Positions 21,640 to 33,364 of a DNA stretch of 64,000 bases are shown one piece after another. Numbering within the stretch: position 1 is the stretch's first letter; every line of letters starts with the position of its first letter. The stretch lies in assembly GCA_014529385.2 (NCBI GenBank), contig CM043966.1:37350239-37414238 (forward strand), given 5' to 3'. The notes below the pieces were generated by a model that saw only the letters and a list, made by a program, of their open reading frames with translations, made no database searches and was not told the DNA's origin. The DNA comes from Adiantum capillus-veneris (Eukaryota > Streptophyta > Polypodiopsida > Polypodiales > Pteridaceae). Both the position numbers and the translations under genes were made by a program.

Positions 21640-21778
21640 GGAACGGAAAATTGAAACAGGGAACGGGGAACGAAAACACGCATGAAATGCCATTCCCTGT
21701 TTTGAATACTCACGTCTGAAACACAGAACGAGAATCCGCAACGGGAAATTTGGATGGGAACGAGGAACGAAGACCATA
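21640..21778. repeat. GGAACG-rich segment inside the copia element
   Basis: Repeated GGGAACG/GGAACGA words and a small inverted pair (AACAGGGAA at about 21656, TTCCCTGTT at about 21692) interrupt the region between integrase and RT, which has no coding character here. It could be a small insertion; no target duplication was identified. Confidence 0.35.
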
Positions 21779-21781
21779 ACT

Positions 21782-22490
21782 ATGAGAGATCATCCTATCG
21801 TTGATGCAGATGGACATGATGTACTTGGTGAGGAAAGGGCTGAAAATGAGCAAGCTAGAGGTATGCCAAAATGGCTAGTGCATACATTGCGTGATAGTAA
21901 ATTGGATGCACCTTTGTCTAGTCGCACTCCTTCAGGCTCTCAACATGCATCTTATGCGTCTGATTGTTATGCTTTGGCTGTGTCTAACTTGCATGATGTT
22001 GAGGAACTTCTCTCTTTTGAAGAAGCATAGATTTCAAAAAAATTGGATGGCTATCATGCAATTAGATTATGATGCACTTATAGAAAATGGCACATGGACT
22101 TTATGTGATTTGCCTCATGGGGTGGAAAAAAGGCCATTGGTACGAAGTGGGTTTACAAGTTGAAACGCAAGCCGGATGGTGAGATTGATTGTTAAGGCTC
22201 GACTTGTTGCAAAGGGTTATGCACATCGAAAAGGCATAGATTATGAAGAAACTTTTGCTCCCACTTGTGGCATGACTATTGTGCATTTTCTATGTGCAAT
22301 GGCAGCTCATTTTGGTTGGGATGTACATCAATCAGACATTGTTACTGCTTTCTTGAATGGTGATATATTTGAGGAAGTTTATGTAACACAGCCTCACGGT
22401 TTTTTCAAGAAAAAACAAGAGGATAAGGTGTGCAAATGTAACAAAGCTTTGTATGGGTTGAAGCAATCTCTTTGTGCTTGTCTTAGGACA
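21782..22490 (+). pseudogene. Copia reverse transcriptase, N-terminal half only
   Basis: After a linker, RT begins with NGTWTLCDLPHG (about 22089-22125), then VKARLVAKGYAHRKGIDYEE, TFAPTCGM, DVHQSDIVTAFLNGDIFEEV (the first catalytic Asp region, about 22321-22380) and KALYGLKQS. The YVDD box and everything downstream are missing because the sequence changes identity near 22490. Confidence 0.8.
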
Positions 22491-25100
22491 ACAAACTATG
22501 ATGCCATGTGCTAGAATGCCTGTAAAAATGAGATGCATGCCAATGATGGAACGATCAGATAAATAAGCGCTAGTACTAGCTACAATGTATTATAACATTC
22601 AAAGTGGGTACTGTCCTTCAAAGCGACAGAAGATGACAGAAACAAATGGAGTGGTGAGGCCGGTACAACCTGCACCTCCTGCATTTTGACCTGAAGAAAG
22701 AAGATATGAGATGGATGAAAGGACATTGAGGCTCATTGTGAATAGAGGCTTAGCTAGGGCAGGGCCTGTTTATAGCCAAGAGCAACTGCAAGAAGAAGCT
22801 CCTTAACCAGAGATAGTTTGTCACAAAAGTCGTGACAACCACTTGAACAAACAATGTCCTCAGATGGAGATCACACAAGTAAATGCCTATTGTCTTGACT
22901 ATGGTGTCATTCACTTGATCCACGACCGTCCAAAAAATTCAAACCGAGTCAAACAAAAAATGTCTCAGGAATTGTTCAGATACCCAATAGCTTGGAAAAC
23001 GAAAACATTGTACCAGTTCAAGTAGTTACAAGAGTGCAAGCTCAAAATAAAGCTGTTGAGAACCCAGAGATAGAGAAAACAGAAAACTGACACGAGTTTA
23101 GAGATGGGTGATCCAAAGATTGATGCACCTAGTCAAAACACCAGGAGCAAATAGAATAGCTGGAAAGCTAGAAAGGCTAGGATGAAGGCACATAGGGAAC
23201 GAGAGCAGAAATCCGTGGTTGAGGAGCTTACCCAAGCAAAAGAGAAGATAAGACAACATGAGGAAATGGTTGCACCTTCTCTTACACAGATGTCTCAACC
23301 TCCAAAAAGACCATCCACAACGAAAAACCAAGAAGTGTTAGTTTGGGAGCATCAATAATGGTAGAAAAGGTTGATGAGCCATTAGATGCCCTCCTAAAAT
23401 CCCATGAAGCACGGCTCAAAAACAACCAAATCCAAGAATAGAGGTGGATGACATATCCATATGCAGAACTAGAAAAGGACAGGCTTGAAATGTGCAAAAA
23501 AATCATTAAAATAGCCCAAGCTTTACTAGAACCACAAGTTGGAAAACCTAAGGGTGTGATCCTTGTCCCACCTACACCAGTAATCCCACCAAACCAGGAA
23601 CAAAAAGAGCCAGATTCCAATCATGGGCATGGACACAGGATCAAGGATCCCGCATCAGAACCAAGGATAGTGTTGAATACCACGGATAACTCTTTTGATG
23701 GATTTCACAGAGTTATACCTGACAGCTGTAAACAAATATATGGTCTTTATGAATTATGGAAACAACACAGAGAGGCCAATGAAGCAAGTGAGATAAGAAG
23801 ATGAGTAAACCAAATGGGTGATGAAAGAGGAGTGTCTCTTCCACCAATAGAGGAATTTGAAGTTGGATCTCAAATGAATCTAGAAGTGGAATCGTACTGG
23901 GGAGACAAAGGATCTGTACAGTCAATGGACATTCAACCCCATTTGCTAAGAACACTACCATCCTATACGAGAGAGTATGAGACCAAGTCAGATGTTAATG
24001 CAGTCCCATCACAGAGACTGTCTGCCAACAAGGTCATAGATTCAAAAGGGTTGATAGACATTTTGTCGACACCAGTCAATTATACGATAACATTAGCCGA
24101 GTTTCTCAAAATACAACCAAACATGTGGGCTATTGTGGGAAAATTCCTAGAGAAATATGGCGTTAAAAAACCAATGACTCAAATTGAGGAAGGGATCAAA
24201 GAGCTTGAATCGCCTCAACTAGACACTCGGCCAGTGCCATTAAACAAGGTAGGCGAGTACTATGAGGGAGAAGATGGGAACACCACTCTTCTTATGGAAT
24301 TCCGAGGTGTAAAAACCATGGAAATCCTTGACAATGGAGTGGTGTTTCCATTGCAACAAAAGAGGTATGGAAAAAGTGGGAAAAAGTATCAATGAGGGCT
24401 ACTAGGATGAAACTGCATCTTGCAGGCAAAAACATGGAAAGGCCCATAGGACTACTAGAAAAAATAGTTGTTACTTCTTGTGGCATTGAATATGAACAAA
24501 CCTTTGCTATTGTTGACTTTGGCAAGAAGAAAATCTATGACATCATTCTAGGAAGACCATTCATGTGACAACTGAAAATGGTCCAAGATTGGGGGTATGA
24601 CTATATATACCGGAGACATATGGAAACCATGGCAAGGATAAAATTGAAGGACCATACTTACAGGGATGTGACAAGAACACCTATGGAGGATTTTGATTCC
24701 TCTATTGTAGCAGGATCAAAACTTCGAGCATGGTTGGGTAAGCCTAAAGAATTGTGAATGTGTGGAGAGTCGCAATGCGAAAGCTTAAAGCGAGAGGAAA
24801 GCATCCTAGAAAGGGCAATTGAAGATACAGATTGCATCTTGAACCCTTTCCGAAGGAAGCTTTAGAGCCACTTGAATGGGAAAACATCTTGGCTACTCTC
24901 GATGTGTACACTATTCAAGATGATCCAACAACAAAGTTTTGTGATGAAAATCGCTATGATGTCATTCCTTACTTTGCAGTGAGTGTAATCCAGGAAAACA
25001 AAGACAAATAAGAAGACGAGTTCTACGACTCTATAGAACACTTGGAGCTTCAAGAAGATGCCGACAATGAAACCCTAGACAAACCAGCAGGTGACAAGAC
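22491..25100 (+). mobile_element. Remnant of a Tat-like Ty3/gypsy element (gag-protease part)
   Basis: Contains two zinc-knuckle-like motifs (CHKSRDNHLNKQC and CLDYGVIHLIHDRP, about 22826-22935) resembling the D knuckle CNRCGIDHLIAQC. There is an open piece at 23814-24395, and a protease region reading VPLNKVGEYYEGEDGNTTLL, followed by EILDNG in place of the D-G-G of element D, and DIILGRPFM (about 24539-24567). D has VPVNKLGQYFEGDESNATLP at the same place, so the two share a lineage. No LTR, RT or integrase is visible. An acidic tail at 24880-25110 is unassigned. Confidence 0.65.
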
Positions 25101-26321
25101 AAAACTTTAACTAATGCACGGTTTTATTATTTTCCAGATCAAAAAAACAAGAACCAATGTCATCGCTATAAGAATAAAGTGCAAACTTGCTGAGGATAGT
25201 AGCGACAATGATGATTCTTTTGACATCCCCTACCAGGTACTCAGGTCATCACCATCACTGCCAACTTTCGTAACAACCAAGGAAGGGCAAAAGCAAAGAG
25301 CAACAAGTCAAAACTTAAAAATTTTGACAAATCTGGATACCAAAAAAATAGCTGAAACCTGCAAGAACGTCTAAGAAAAACACAAAGCTGCAAACTTTTG
25401 CAAATCAAATTTGGGTTTCAAAGAAGTTGCTCAAGCACAAAGAGGTCAGGAGTTAATTTGGATTTTGAAATGGTTAAATTGTCAACTTCTAAATTCTAAA
25501 TCTCCTCGCCAACCAAGCATACAAGAGCTGAAGCAAAGACGGATGAACGATGGACTACAAGGACAAACGATGTGGGTGATGTGACCAAACAAAAGCACCC
25601 ATCAAGTGTAAAGTTGCCATCATACCATATACAAGAAGTAGATCTTTATATTGTAATCTTCTATCTTGTATGTAACTTAATGAATCCTAACAAAAAAAAG
25701 GTACTAACAATACCGACAAGAACAAAAGGGGTGGAAATGATAGTTCAATCATTTATCGTGATAGAGATCTGTAGGAGCAACCAAGAGTCAGGCCAAATTC
25801 TAGTTATCATCATTTGCTACACATAATTTGGTAGCTAGAAGGTGCCAAGGATTCCCATCATCCTTTCTGGAGACTGAAATCCCAAAAGTTAGCTTGTAAA
25901 GCCAAATCAAGCCAAACTTTGTCAGGAGGCTATGAATAGAGAATACAAGCTAAGGGTTTTATTTAAATTAAAAAAACCCTAGCTAGCCAAAGCTACAAAT
26001 TTTTCCAATTTGAAGCCATGATAGACATATACATACCATGTACATAATGTATACGAATTTTGGGACAAATGGACTATGATAGCTCCTAGATGGTCATCTA
26101 CATCAAATGATGTCAGATAAAGACCTTTTGAAGCAAGTTACTAACCTGGGAAATTAGTTGGGGTTTGTCAGGCTTTAATTAAGTCATATATCAAGTACAA
26201 GTAGCATAATGATTTACACAACACACAAAAGCTAACAATGGAAAATGCAACTTTGATCAACTTGATACAGGAACAAAGAAGTCCCCAATGAAGAAGAGCA
26301 AAAACAGAAGTAATCAGAGGA
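25101..26321. other. No recognisable gene
   Basis: Short open stretches (25114-25374, 25572-25826) show no motif. A hairpin of about 15-base arms, AGCTAAGGGTTTT...AAAACCCTAGCT, lies at 25948-25984. Confidence 0.5.
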
Positions 26322-26571
26322 TCTCAAAAGATTGTCCTTGATGAGGCGGACTAAATGCTAGACATGGGTTTTGAACCTTAAGCCAGAAAAAATTATCTCC
26401 CACATTTGGCATGACAGACATACTCTGCATTGGAGTGCAACTTGGCCTAAAGAAGTTGAAGGTTTAGTCATACAATATTTACAAAATCCTTACAAAATTG
26501 TCATTGGCTCACAAGATTTGAAAGCCAATCATTCAATTCTACAGATTGTAGAAGTTGTTTCTGGCCATTTG
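26322..26571 (+). pseudogene. DEAD-box RNA helicase exon fragment (DBP2/DDX5 type)
   Basis: VLDEAD at about 26334-26351 is the helicase motif II. It is followed, after a stop, by MLDMGFEP and, in another frame, by DRHTLHWSATWPKEVEGL (motif III SAT, about 26416-26465), IQYLQNPYKIVIGSQDLKAN and HSILQIVEVVSGHL. Similarity to the DBP2 subfamily is strong and specific. The block ends exactly at a GTAAGT donor (about 26572), so it looks like a genomic exon copied or captured with its splice site rather than a processed transcript. A TAA after DEAD, another after GFEP, and a frame change make it non-functional. Confidence 0.8.
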
Positions 26572-26884
26572 TAAGTGTCCCTGTAGACCAGTGTTTGTCA
26601 TCAATTGCATCTCTCCTCCTCAATTGTGATGTATATATTGGAGGACTATCATTGCCTCCTTCCTTCCATGTTTTTGTCTTGGTAAAAAGCTCCTTGGAAA
26701 GACAAATCCAAATATATCTTTTAGAAATTGGATTTGCATTGAAGAGAAAATTCTCCCCTAAAAATACTTTTTTTTATTAGATGCATTTAAACCCATACAT
26801 TTACCCTATGCTGAGTACAAAGTCATAAAGATTTTCATATCCTATAACTTTACCCTTTAATTTTACATTTGAGATGTTTTCAAA

Positions 26885-27055
26885 TCTTTTCCTAGAAGTG
26901 AGCCAATGTGAGACACATGGATAGCTTCTTTGGCCTTGAAATTTTTAAGGTGCATTATATGTAGTATAGCTCTTTTCTTGAAAGTGAGCCAATGCGTGAC
27001 AAGTGGATAGCTTCTTTGGCCTTGAAAATTTTAGGTTGTATTATATATAGTATAG
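26885..27055. repeat. Tandem duplication of an 86-bp unit
   Basis: AGTGAGCCAATG recurs at 26897 and 26983, and GGATAGCTTCTTTGGCCTTG follows in both copies. The units are about 85-90% alike by eye. Confidence 0.8.
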
Positions 27056-27059
27056 AAGT

Positions 27060-27680
27060 ATTGGAAAATTTTAAATTTAGTTGCTGTAACGTATTGACAT
27101 TTTTGGTGAAGAATATAAGAAGAAACATGTTTGGTGGTTAGTATTTAATTAGTATTTCTTTTTATTAAGACCCTCTTAGGTCTCCCTAATCTCAAAAAAC
27201 TAAAAAGTCTTTCAAAACATATTGAGTGAGTAAGTAAGAGTGGATTTAGGGAATGAAAAGACAAATGAAGGTGCAAGCATCGATTTTCAACCTTATCGAA
27301 TACAACCAACCTGACTCAAGTAATTGTGGGCTACCATTCTAATCCTCAGGGTACCTCTCTCCTCAACAACATTAGGCTCCCTCCTTTGCTACAATGGCTC
27401 ATCTCTCCCCGGAGAGATCTCCACCTTCAACAAACTAGGCTTTCTCTATGTCATGGCAAAGGTAGCCTCCCATGAATAAACTTTATGACATAGAATGTAT
27501 GGCAAAATATAGACAGTGCTTAAGGAGTCTTTAGAGCCTGATAAGAATTTTGGGTTAGCCCCTTTCCCTGCAGCTTTGAAGCAGCACAATGCTCCTTAGA
27601 TCTTAAATCAATAGACCCCAGTTAACTAATTCTCATGTGCCAATCAAAACTCTCTTGTTCCCCATTGAATAAACATCTAG
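27060..27680. other. No recognisable gene
   Basis: AT-rich sequence without motifs; it may be the 5' part of the following LINE. Confidence 0.4.
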
Positions 27681-27734
27681 ATTTTGAGGACTTTCATACT
27701 GAGCAAGATCTTATGAGAGATGCTGTTAAACTAG

Positions 27735-28566
27735 ATTCTGTAGAGCTTAACAAACGGTATTTTTAGTTTAAGAATAAGGTTGTGATTGGGATTTTCCATG
27801 GAACTAGGCCATCAATGGATGCCATAAAAAAATGGATTGCTATCAATTGGGAAAGTAGGAACTTGTGTCCATACCACATCCACCAGTATCTGCCTAATAA
27901 CTACTACCTTTTCTTTTTTGAGGATGCTGTTAGTTCTGTCAATGGCTTGTGAAAAACGCCCATCACGGACATTTTGTAATTTTCTCCGCAATCAAAATTT
28001 TCTCTTTAGAAACCTCCCTAATTACTTCTTTCATTTCCATCGATAGGACCACTTGATCAACCTTCCTAATTCTTCTTTCACTACCATTAGGACCACTTGA
28101 TCAAGGAATGCCCAAAGTTGAGAGCTAAAAAAGAGGATAGAACCCCTCAAAATCTCGAAGGATTTCAAGAAGTACAGAAGCAAAATGGAGTCAAACTGTC
28201 TAAAACTTAGACAACCTTTATCTCAAAGAACATTTATGTTAACAAATTTGATGCTTTGCTTGAAGATGTATTTGATCCATACGATTTTATGCCTATCAAT
28301 GAAATAAATTAAGAGCATAACTCTCCTTCTCATTTTGCGCCAAATGTTCAAAGAGCTAGTGCTGCTAGTAACCAACAAGAGGATGATAATTCTCCCCCTC
28401 TTGCACCCACTCAGCCTCCTCAAAGTCCCAATGATAAAGCAAGGGATTTTCTTCTGATAGAGATTCAGCTTCATTATTCATCTAATGAAGATGAGGAAAC
28501 TATCAAGAGTATTCAATTAGTAAGTGACCCTCCTCAACATAATGAAAATTTCTATGACCCACGTTA
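27735..28566 (+). pseudogene. LINE G ORF1 (DUF4283-like plus zinc knuckle)
   Basis: IGIFHGTRPSMDAIKKWIA (about 27788-27845) and HIHQYLPNNYYLFFFEDAVS match the plant LINE ORF1 domain. DHLIKECPKLRAKKED (about 28092-28139) is the end of a CCHC knuckle whose first cysteines are lost. Then SKNIYVNKFDALLEDVFDPY and an acidic tail follow. Many stops; not functional. Confidence 0.6.
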
Positions 28567-29599
28567 AAGAAGAAACTCTCCCTCAACCATCTTCTACAAA
28601 GGCTAAAAGGAAGCAAAAAGCCTAATGATCTTAATAGAGCACATGTATCTTTGGCTAAACCTCAAAAAAGTAGTCAAAAACAAAGTGTCGTAACGTGTAG
28701 GGTGTCACTCTCAATTGCAAGGGTTTGATAAGAACAACTAGGCCAAACAACATCAAATAATAGATGCTTGATATGAGTATTCATCCTCACTTTATCTATC
28801 TATAGGAAGTCAAAGTCAATGAAATACATTAGAGTACCACTAGGAAAGAAATGGACTCATCTTTGTGCCTTTTAACTCTAGTGAGAGAATGCTCTTTAAC
28901 CAACAGGAAGAAGGCTAATGTTACGTAGAAAAGCCTTTTTTCTCATTTTTGAAAATGTCCATGAGAACCATTTTGGTGAAATTATCATTGTCACCAAAAC
29001 AATAAGGCGCTTGATAGTGACATCTTGCAGAAGCGTTGAGCGCCTTTTTATGACCCGTTGTTGCTATCTCGCATAGGCATCAATCACCTTTTTATGAGGT
29101 ACTCGTAATTCTTTTTTGAACATTTCTTACTTGATAGTGATTGATAGGTACTATTTAAGATTATGAAGGGGTCAAAGCCAAGTGAATAGACGCCCCTGAG
29201 GGGTCTATGGGCTTCTATTCTCTTGGTTTTGACCTCAAGAGGCCCTGCGCTTAAAAAGGTTGTATCTTGAGCTAGAGACATTGGATTTTAGTGTTTTAAA
29301 GTGCTATCCTAAGGTTTTTGGATATTTTGGATGCATCCATGGTGTTCTATCTGTATTTTGAAAACATCTCTTATGTGTTTTCTCTCATCGCACATCACAT
29401 TACTCATTAAGATTCACGGACATGGATTTTGTGCACACTTAAGTTGGCTCTCGAAAACCATTTTGTACGAGCATGCATTTAAGTGATCAAGAAAACTTTT
29501 ATATTTGTACTACGAGACATAGAATTCCAAAAACCTACATTTGTATTTTTAAGGATTCCCTCTCTCTATGCTAAGTTGGCATTTCTTATAGGGCCCAAA

Positions 29600-30430
29600 A
29601 CTAAGTCCAAATTTCTCCTAATGAATCTGAAAAGGATAAATATCAATCACAAATGGTATTGTACATATCATTTTTCTGGTAAGGGTGGTGTAATCATTGG
29701 GATATCTAACAAATACAACAAACAATCTTGTCACCTTAGTTCTTAAGTCAGAAAGGGGGAGCTAGATTGTTGTCACCTTGGACAACCCCTCTAAGTTTAC
29801 TTTAATCAATGTCTATGCTCCTAGCTTTGTCTCTTAAAGATCTTTGTATCGGCAAGAGCTTTTTCAAACTTTCTAATCTTGTTTTGATAATTGGAGACTT
29901 TAACATAATTGAAAGTTTTGTAGACAAAAGAAAAATAGAGGCCACATTTTAAATGGTATAAGAAAAGTCAATGGAGTAAGTTGATTGAAGCCATGCAAAT
30001 GCTAGACATCTCTAAGATTATTAGTCTCACTTGGTCTAACAAATAGATTGGAGAATGCTATATAGTAGCTAGATTTGACATGGTATATATGTCCTCAAAT
30101 CTGCTTCAAGAGCACTAGCAAGTGGATATTGTGCCAACTCTTCTCTACTGCTTTCTGATAATAAACCTATTTTGCTTGAGCTATGTAGATTGGAATGTAG
30201 TTACAAAATAGGTAGGCCCCATATAGATTAGTTAGTGTTTAAACTAAATGTTGTCAAGTGTAAAGTGAAGAGTATATTTGAAGAAGATTTTTTTGAACCA
30301 CAAATGTGCTTTTACTGCTTGGGAAGTAGCTTCAAAGTGTACTTAGGAAGATCTTACTCAATTTAAGAGGTTAGCTAAGAAGACCAAGAATCATACTAGA
30401 AGAACGATGATTACTTGAAGCATTCTTCTT
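29600..30430 (+). pseudogene. LINE G endonuclease domain
   Basis: GGVIIGISNKYNKQSCHLSS (about 29687-29743), then VYAPS-like sequence, LIIGDFNIIES (about 29884-29916, with the conserved GDFN) and SLTWSN...ARFDMVYMSS (about 30020-30095) follow the apurinic-type endonuclease order used by L1 to nick target DNA. Stops are frequent. Confidence 0.6.
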
Positions 30431-30569
30431 GTAGAAGAATCACTCTAGAAGAAAAGGAGAAGCAAAGGGCCTTCCATTCAATTCACCATTGAAATTCAAG
30501 GTTCAAAAGCGTCATTGAGCTAAGAACAATAAGGGGGAAGAGCCTGGCTCACCTTTGAAATTTCCATTG

Positions 30570-30781
30570 ATGTTCCCAAAGAAGATTGGCCAAAACCCCT
30601 CGGGAGCCCCCAAAGCACCACCTCCCATAGAACCCACTACCATGTCCCCCAAATCAAGCCCTGAGGAGCCCAAGTCATCACCCCCCAAGGAACCTAACTC
30701 ACCATCACCCCCTCCTGAACCGACTTCACCCCCTCCTGAACACAAAAGAAAAAAGGTCTCTAAGGATGCAAGATCCTCTTA
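30570..30781 (+). CDS. Small proline/serine-rich ORF of unknown origin
   Basis: An open stretch reads MFPKKIGQNPSGAPKAPPPI and continues with SSPEEPKSSPPKEPN-type repeats and a basic end (EHKRKKVSKDARSS). Low-complexity composition can keep a frame open by chance. It could be the tail of a retroelement protein; a GGGGGAAGA purine tract lies near 31066. Confidence 0.25.
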
Positions 30782-30789
30782 GGCAAAAA

Positions 30790-31383
30790 TAAAAGTGGAG
30801 TTTCATTATTGATTACTCCATAAAAGTTATGTACACTTTTGTTCATTTTGTCCATATGAACATAGACCCATGCGTGCTTCATTATTTTGTACTTCAAAGT
30901 TTAATAGCAACTATTTGATTCTTGACTATGTTTCATGGTGTCATCTAGATTAAATAATGATCCCAATAAGGTAGAATAGACATGTATATTTGCAAAATGT
31001 AATGATTACAGTCTTGAACTCCGGTTTTGTTAAGTCCTTGCAAGTGGCTCAAATACAACTCTTTTTGGGGGAAGACATATGATGCATGAGGTTGAATTCT
31101 CCATCCTTATGCCACAACAATGCCATCCACTTCGAATCTATACTCAGGAGATGTTTCATCAAGAAATTCAAGAGATTCTCTGATATCCTATAGTCTCCAA
31201 CTTGTTATTACTATAAGGCTTCTATGCTCAGTGTATGGATGAACTATTACCTTAAGTTCAAACTCTGGACAAATTTTCTCAAAGTCGAGATGAACCCAAC
31301 TACTTATCTTTCTTCTCCATCTCCTATAGTCATATCCCAAAACTAATGATTGATGACATAGTTGGTATGAGATAGACATGGAG
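30790..31383. other. No recognisable gene
   Basis: No motif on either strand except the purine tract TTTTTGGGGGAAGACA near 31062. It ends at the left LTR of element B. Confidence 0.4.
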
Positions 31384-32939
31384 TGTCATAAAGTATAATA
31401 TCTAACTTTATCAAATGATTTTCTCATATTACACGATCACTTAATATGGGAAGATAAAAGGGAACAAGAGTTAGTATATATATATGTGCTTCTAAACCTA
31501 TCTCAACAGGGGACCGAAAGAAATGGTTGCATCTCAATAGGGGTCCAAAAGGAAACGGTCTACCAAAGAGCAACATGCAATAAGTGCTTCTAAATTTACC
31601 TCAGTAAAAGGGACCAAGAGGAGAGATGATTACATCTCAAAAGGGGTCCAAATGGAAGTAGTCTATCAAAAAGCAAGGTGCATCTAATGGAGCTTAAAAG
31701 ACTTTAGGGTTAGCTTCATTAAAGACCTCCAAAAATTAGTGTTAAAAACTCATTTGGCCTTACACAAACTAGGGCTAATCTCGAGGTGGGAATCATACCC
31801 AAGCATGAGGTGCTAAGACGTTTAAAGTGGTTGTGGGAACCTTGCCCAAAGCTTGTGGTGATTTTTATGCTTAAATGACTAAGGATTTTGAAATGTTAAA
31901 TTCAAAGATAAATTCAAAGATAAACGTACATGGTTGATTGACTAAGGCTTGAAGTATTCAATTCAAAACAAATGACTTAAAAAACATTAAAAACATAACA
32001 AACACATACTTGCTTAATTGACTAAGTCCTTAAAGTATTCAATTCGACCAAATGACTTAACAAGCATAAAAGACACATGTTCAAATTATCATCCACATGT
32101 GGCCCTCATGATGTGCTTAAATGCTATTGGTTAGGTTTTAAAGGGGTCCAATGATAATTTAGATACACAAAAATAAATAACTAAGTTTTTTCTCTCAAAG
32201 AGGAAAAAGAGGATAGATGTCCAAATGAAATAATAAAATAATACAAGAGAGAGAGAGAGAGAAAGGTATACCAAGCATGAGAGGATGCGTATACTCTCCC
32301 ACACACACACACACATTCTCTCATTATGTGGAGTGCAAAATCCAAGAGCTCCATCTCCTTCTTGAAGCTTGTTGAGAAGTGGAGAACCTAAACCAACACT
32401 CTTGGCTATGGAATGCAAATCCAACCAAGAGCCATGCTTCAGTGCTTAAGCTTGCCATCTTTTTCATCTTCCTCACTATGCTATTATGCTATGATAAGCA
32501 AAAAAAGTGATGATAAGTGAGGAACTATTTATTTCTCCTATGGAATGTTTATTCTTCATCTTCCCTACCCTCATTCCCCGCTAGCTGTCTCCACCTTCGA
32601 AGGTGTTTGAGGCCTTGGGACTGAGACTTGGGATAGTTAATGCTTTTTGCAAATTTTATATTAAGCTCGTGATGCATGAAGCTTTCCATTTTCATAGCAT
32701 CACCAAGGTCACAAGGAACACAAAGATTGTATTTTAACAAAGTCTCTCTTGATTTCGTGTTCTCTAATACTCTCTCTCTTGCAAAAGTATTGTTCATGCC
32801 AAGTTAATTAAGTACTATGTTTATGTTGCTACCATCAATTCAGTTCACCATCTATGTTCTCAAGGTGATCTCACAAAAATGCTCACCTTAATTCTCTTAA
32901 TTCCGTTATTCTCAAAGTTTAAAGGCCATTCTCATTACA
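31384..32939 (+). repeat. Element B left LTR
   Basis: Starts TGTCATAAAGTATAATATC and ends ATTACA. It is colinear with the A LTRs but more diverged. It lacks the block ATGGGAGAA...GTCCTCAACTATTG present in A, C and E (junction near 32750-32757). Confidence 0.85.
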
Positions 32940-32940
32940 T

Positions 32941-32952
32941 TGGTATCAGAGC
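32941..32952 (+). other. Primer-binding site, initiator tRNA-Met type (element B)
   Basis: TGGTATCAGAGC one base after the LTR end. Confidence 0.95.
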
Positions 32953-33364
32953 CTTTGGTTTCTCTTTTCTTGCTTAAGAAGAGAGGTCCTTAAGTAGCCT
33001 ATTAATGGTAGATTTTGTTGATTATACTAGGGTAAGTGGGATTGGGATCTATTATCGGTTTTGTTGAGCCCACTATGTGGAATATGGTGCACACCTCGGG
33101 AGCTTTGGTCTTAATAATGGCGTTATTTTAGACTTGCCTACAACTTTACCATTATTGAGCTATAAGAAGTCCGAAAGGAGCTATCTCTCGGCAATTCTGC
33201 TATGTTAGACCCACCCCACTACTCTCTATAATTAACCAATTTGACCCGTGGGTGTAGATACTTAAGTGCTTATTTTCAAAGGCTAAGAGGAGTAGCAACT
33301 AAGGTTTTGAATTGCCAAAGAATACACTAAGTAAACACATACGTACAATTAGCATAGCTAACAA

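Larger units (their letters stand above)
18731..22490 (+). mobile_element. Ty1/copia retrotransposon, 3' truncated and decayed
   Basis: Order is primer-binding site, gag, zinc knuckle, protease, integrase, reverse transcriptase, with integrase before RT, which is diagnostic of Ty1/copia. RT breaks off abruptly near 22490 after LYGLKQSLCA, and unrelated Tat-like sequence follows. No right LTR is found. Confidence 0.85.
27690..30500 (+). mobile_element. L1-type LINE remnant, plus strand (G)
   Basis: An ORF1-like part and an endonuclease-like part occur in the order expected for a plant L1 element, both full of stops. RT is not seen; the sequence changes character near 30500, so the 3' half is missing. 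Confidence 0.65.

Noticed and set aside
30512-30745. Glycine-rich ORF on the minus strand
   Set aside because: It is the antisense shadow of the Pro/Ser-rich plus-strand frame at 30570-30781.
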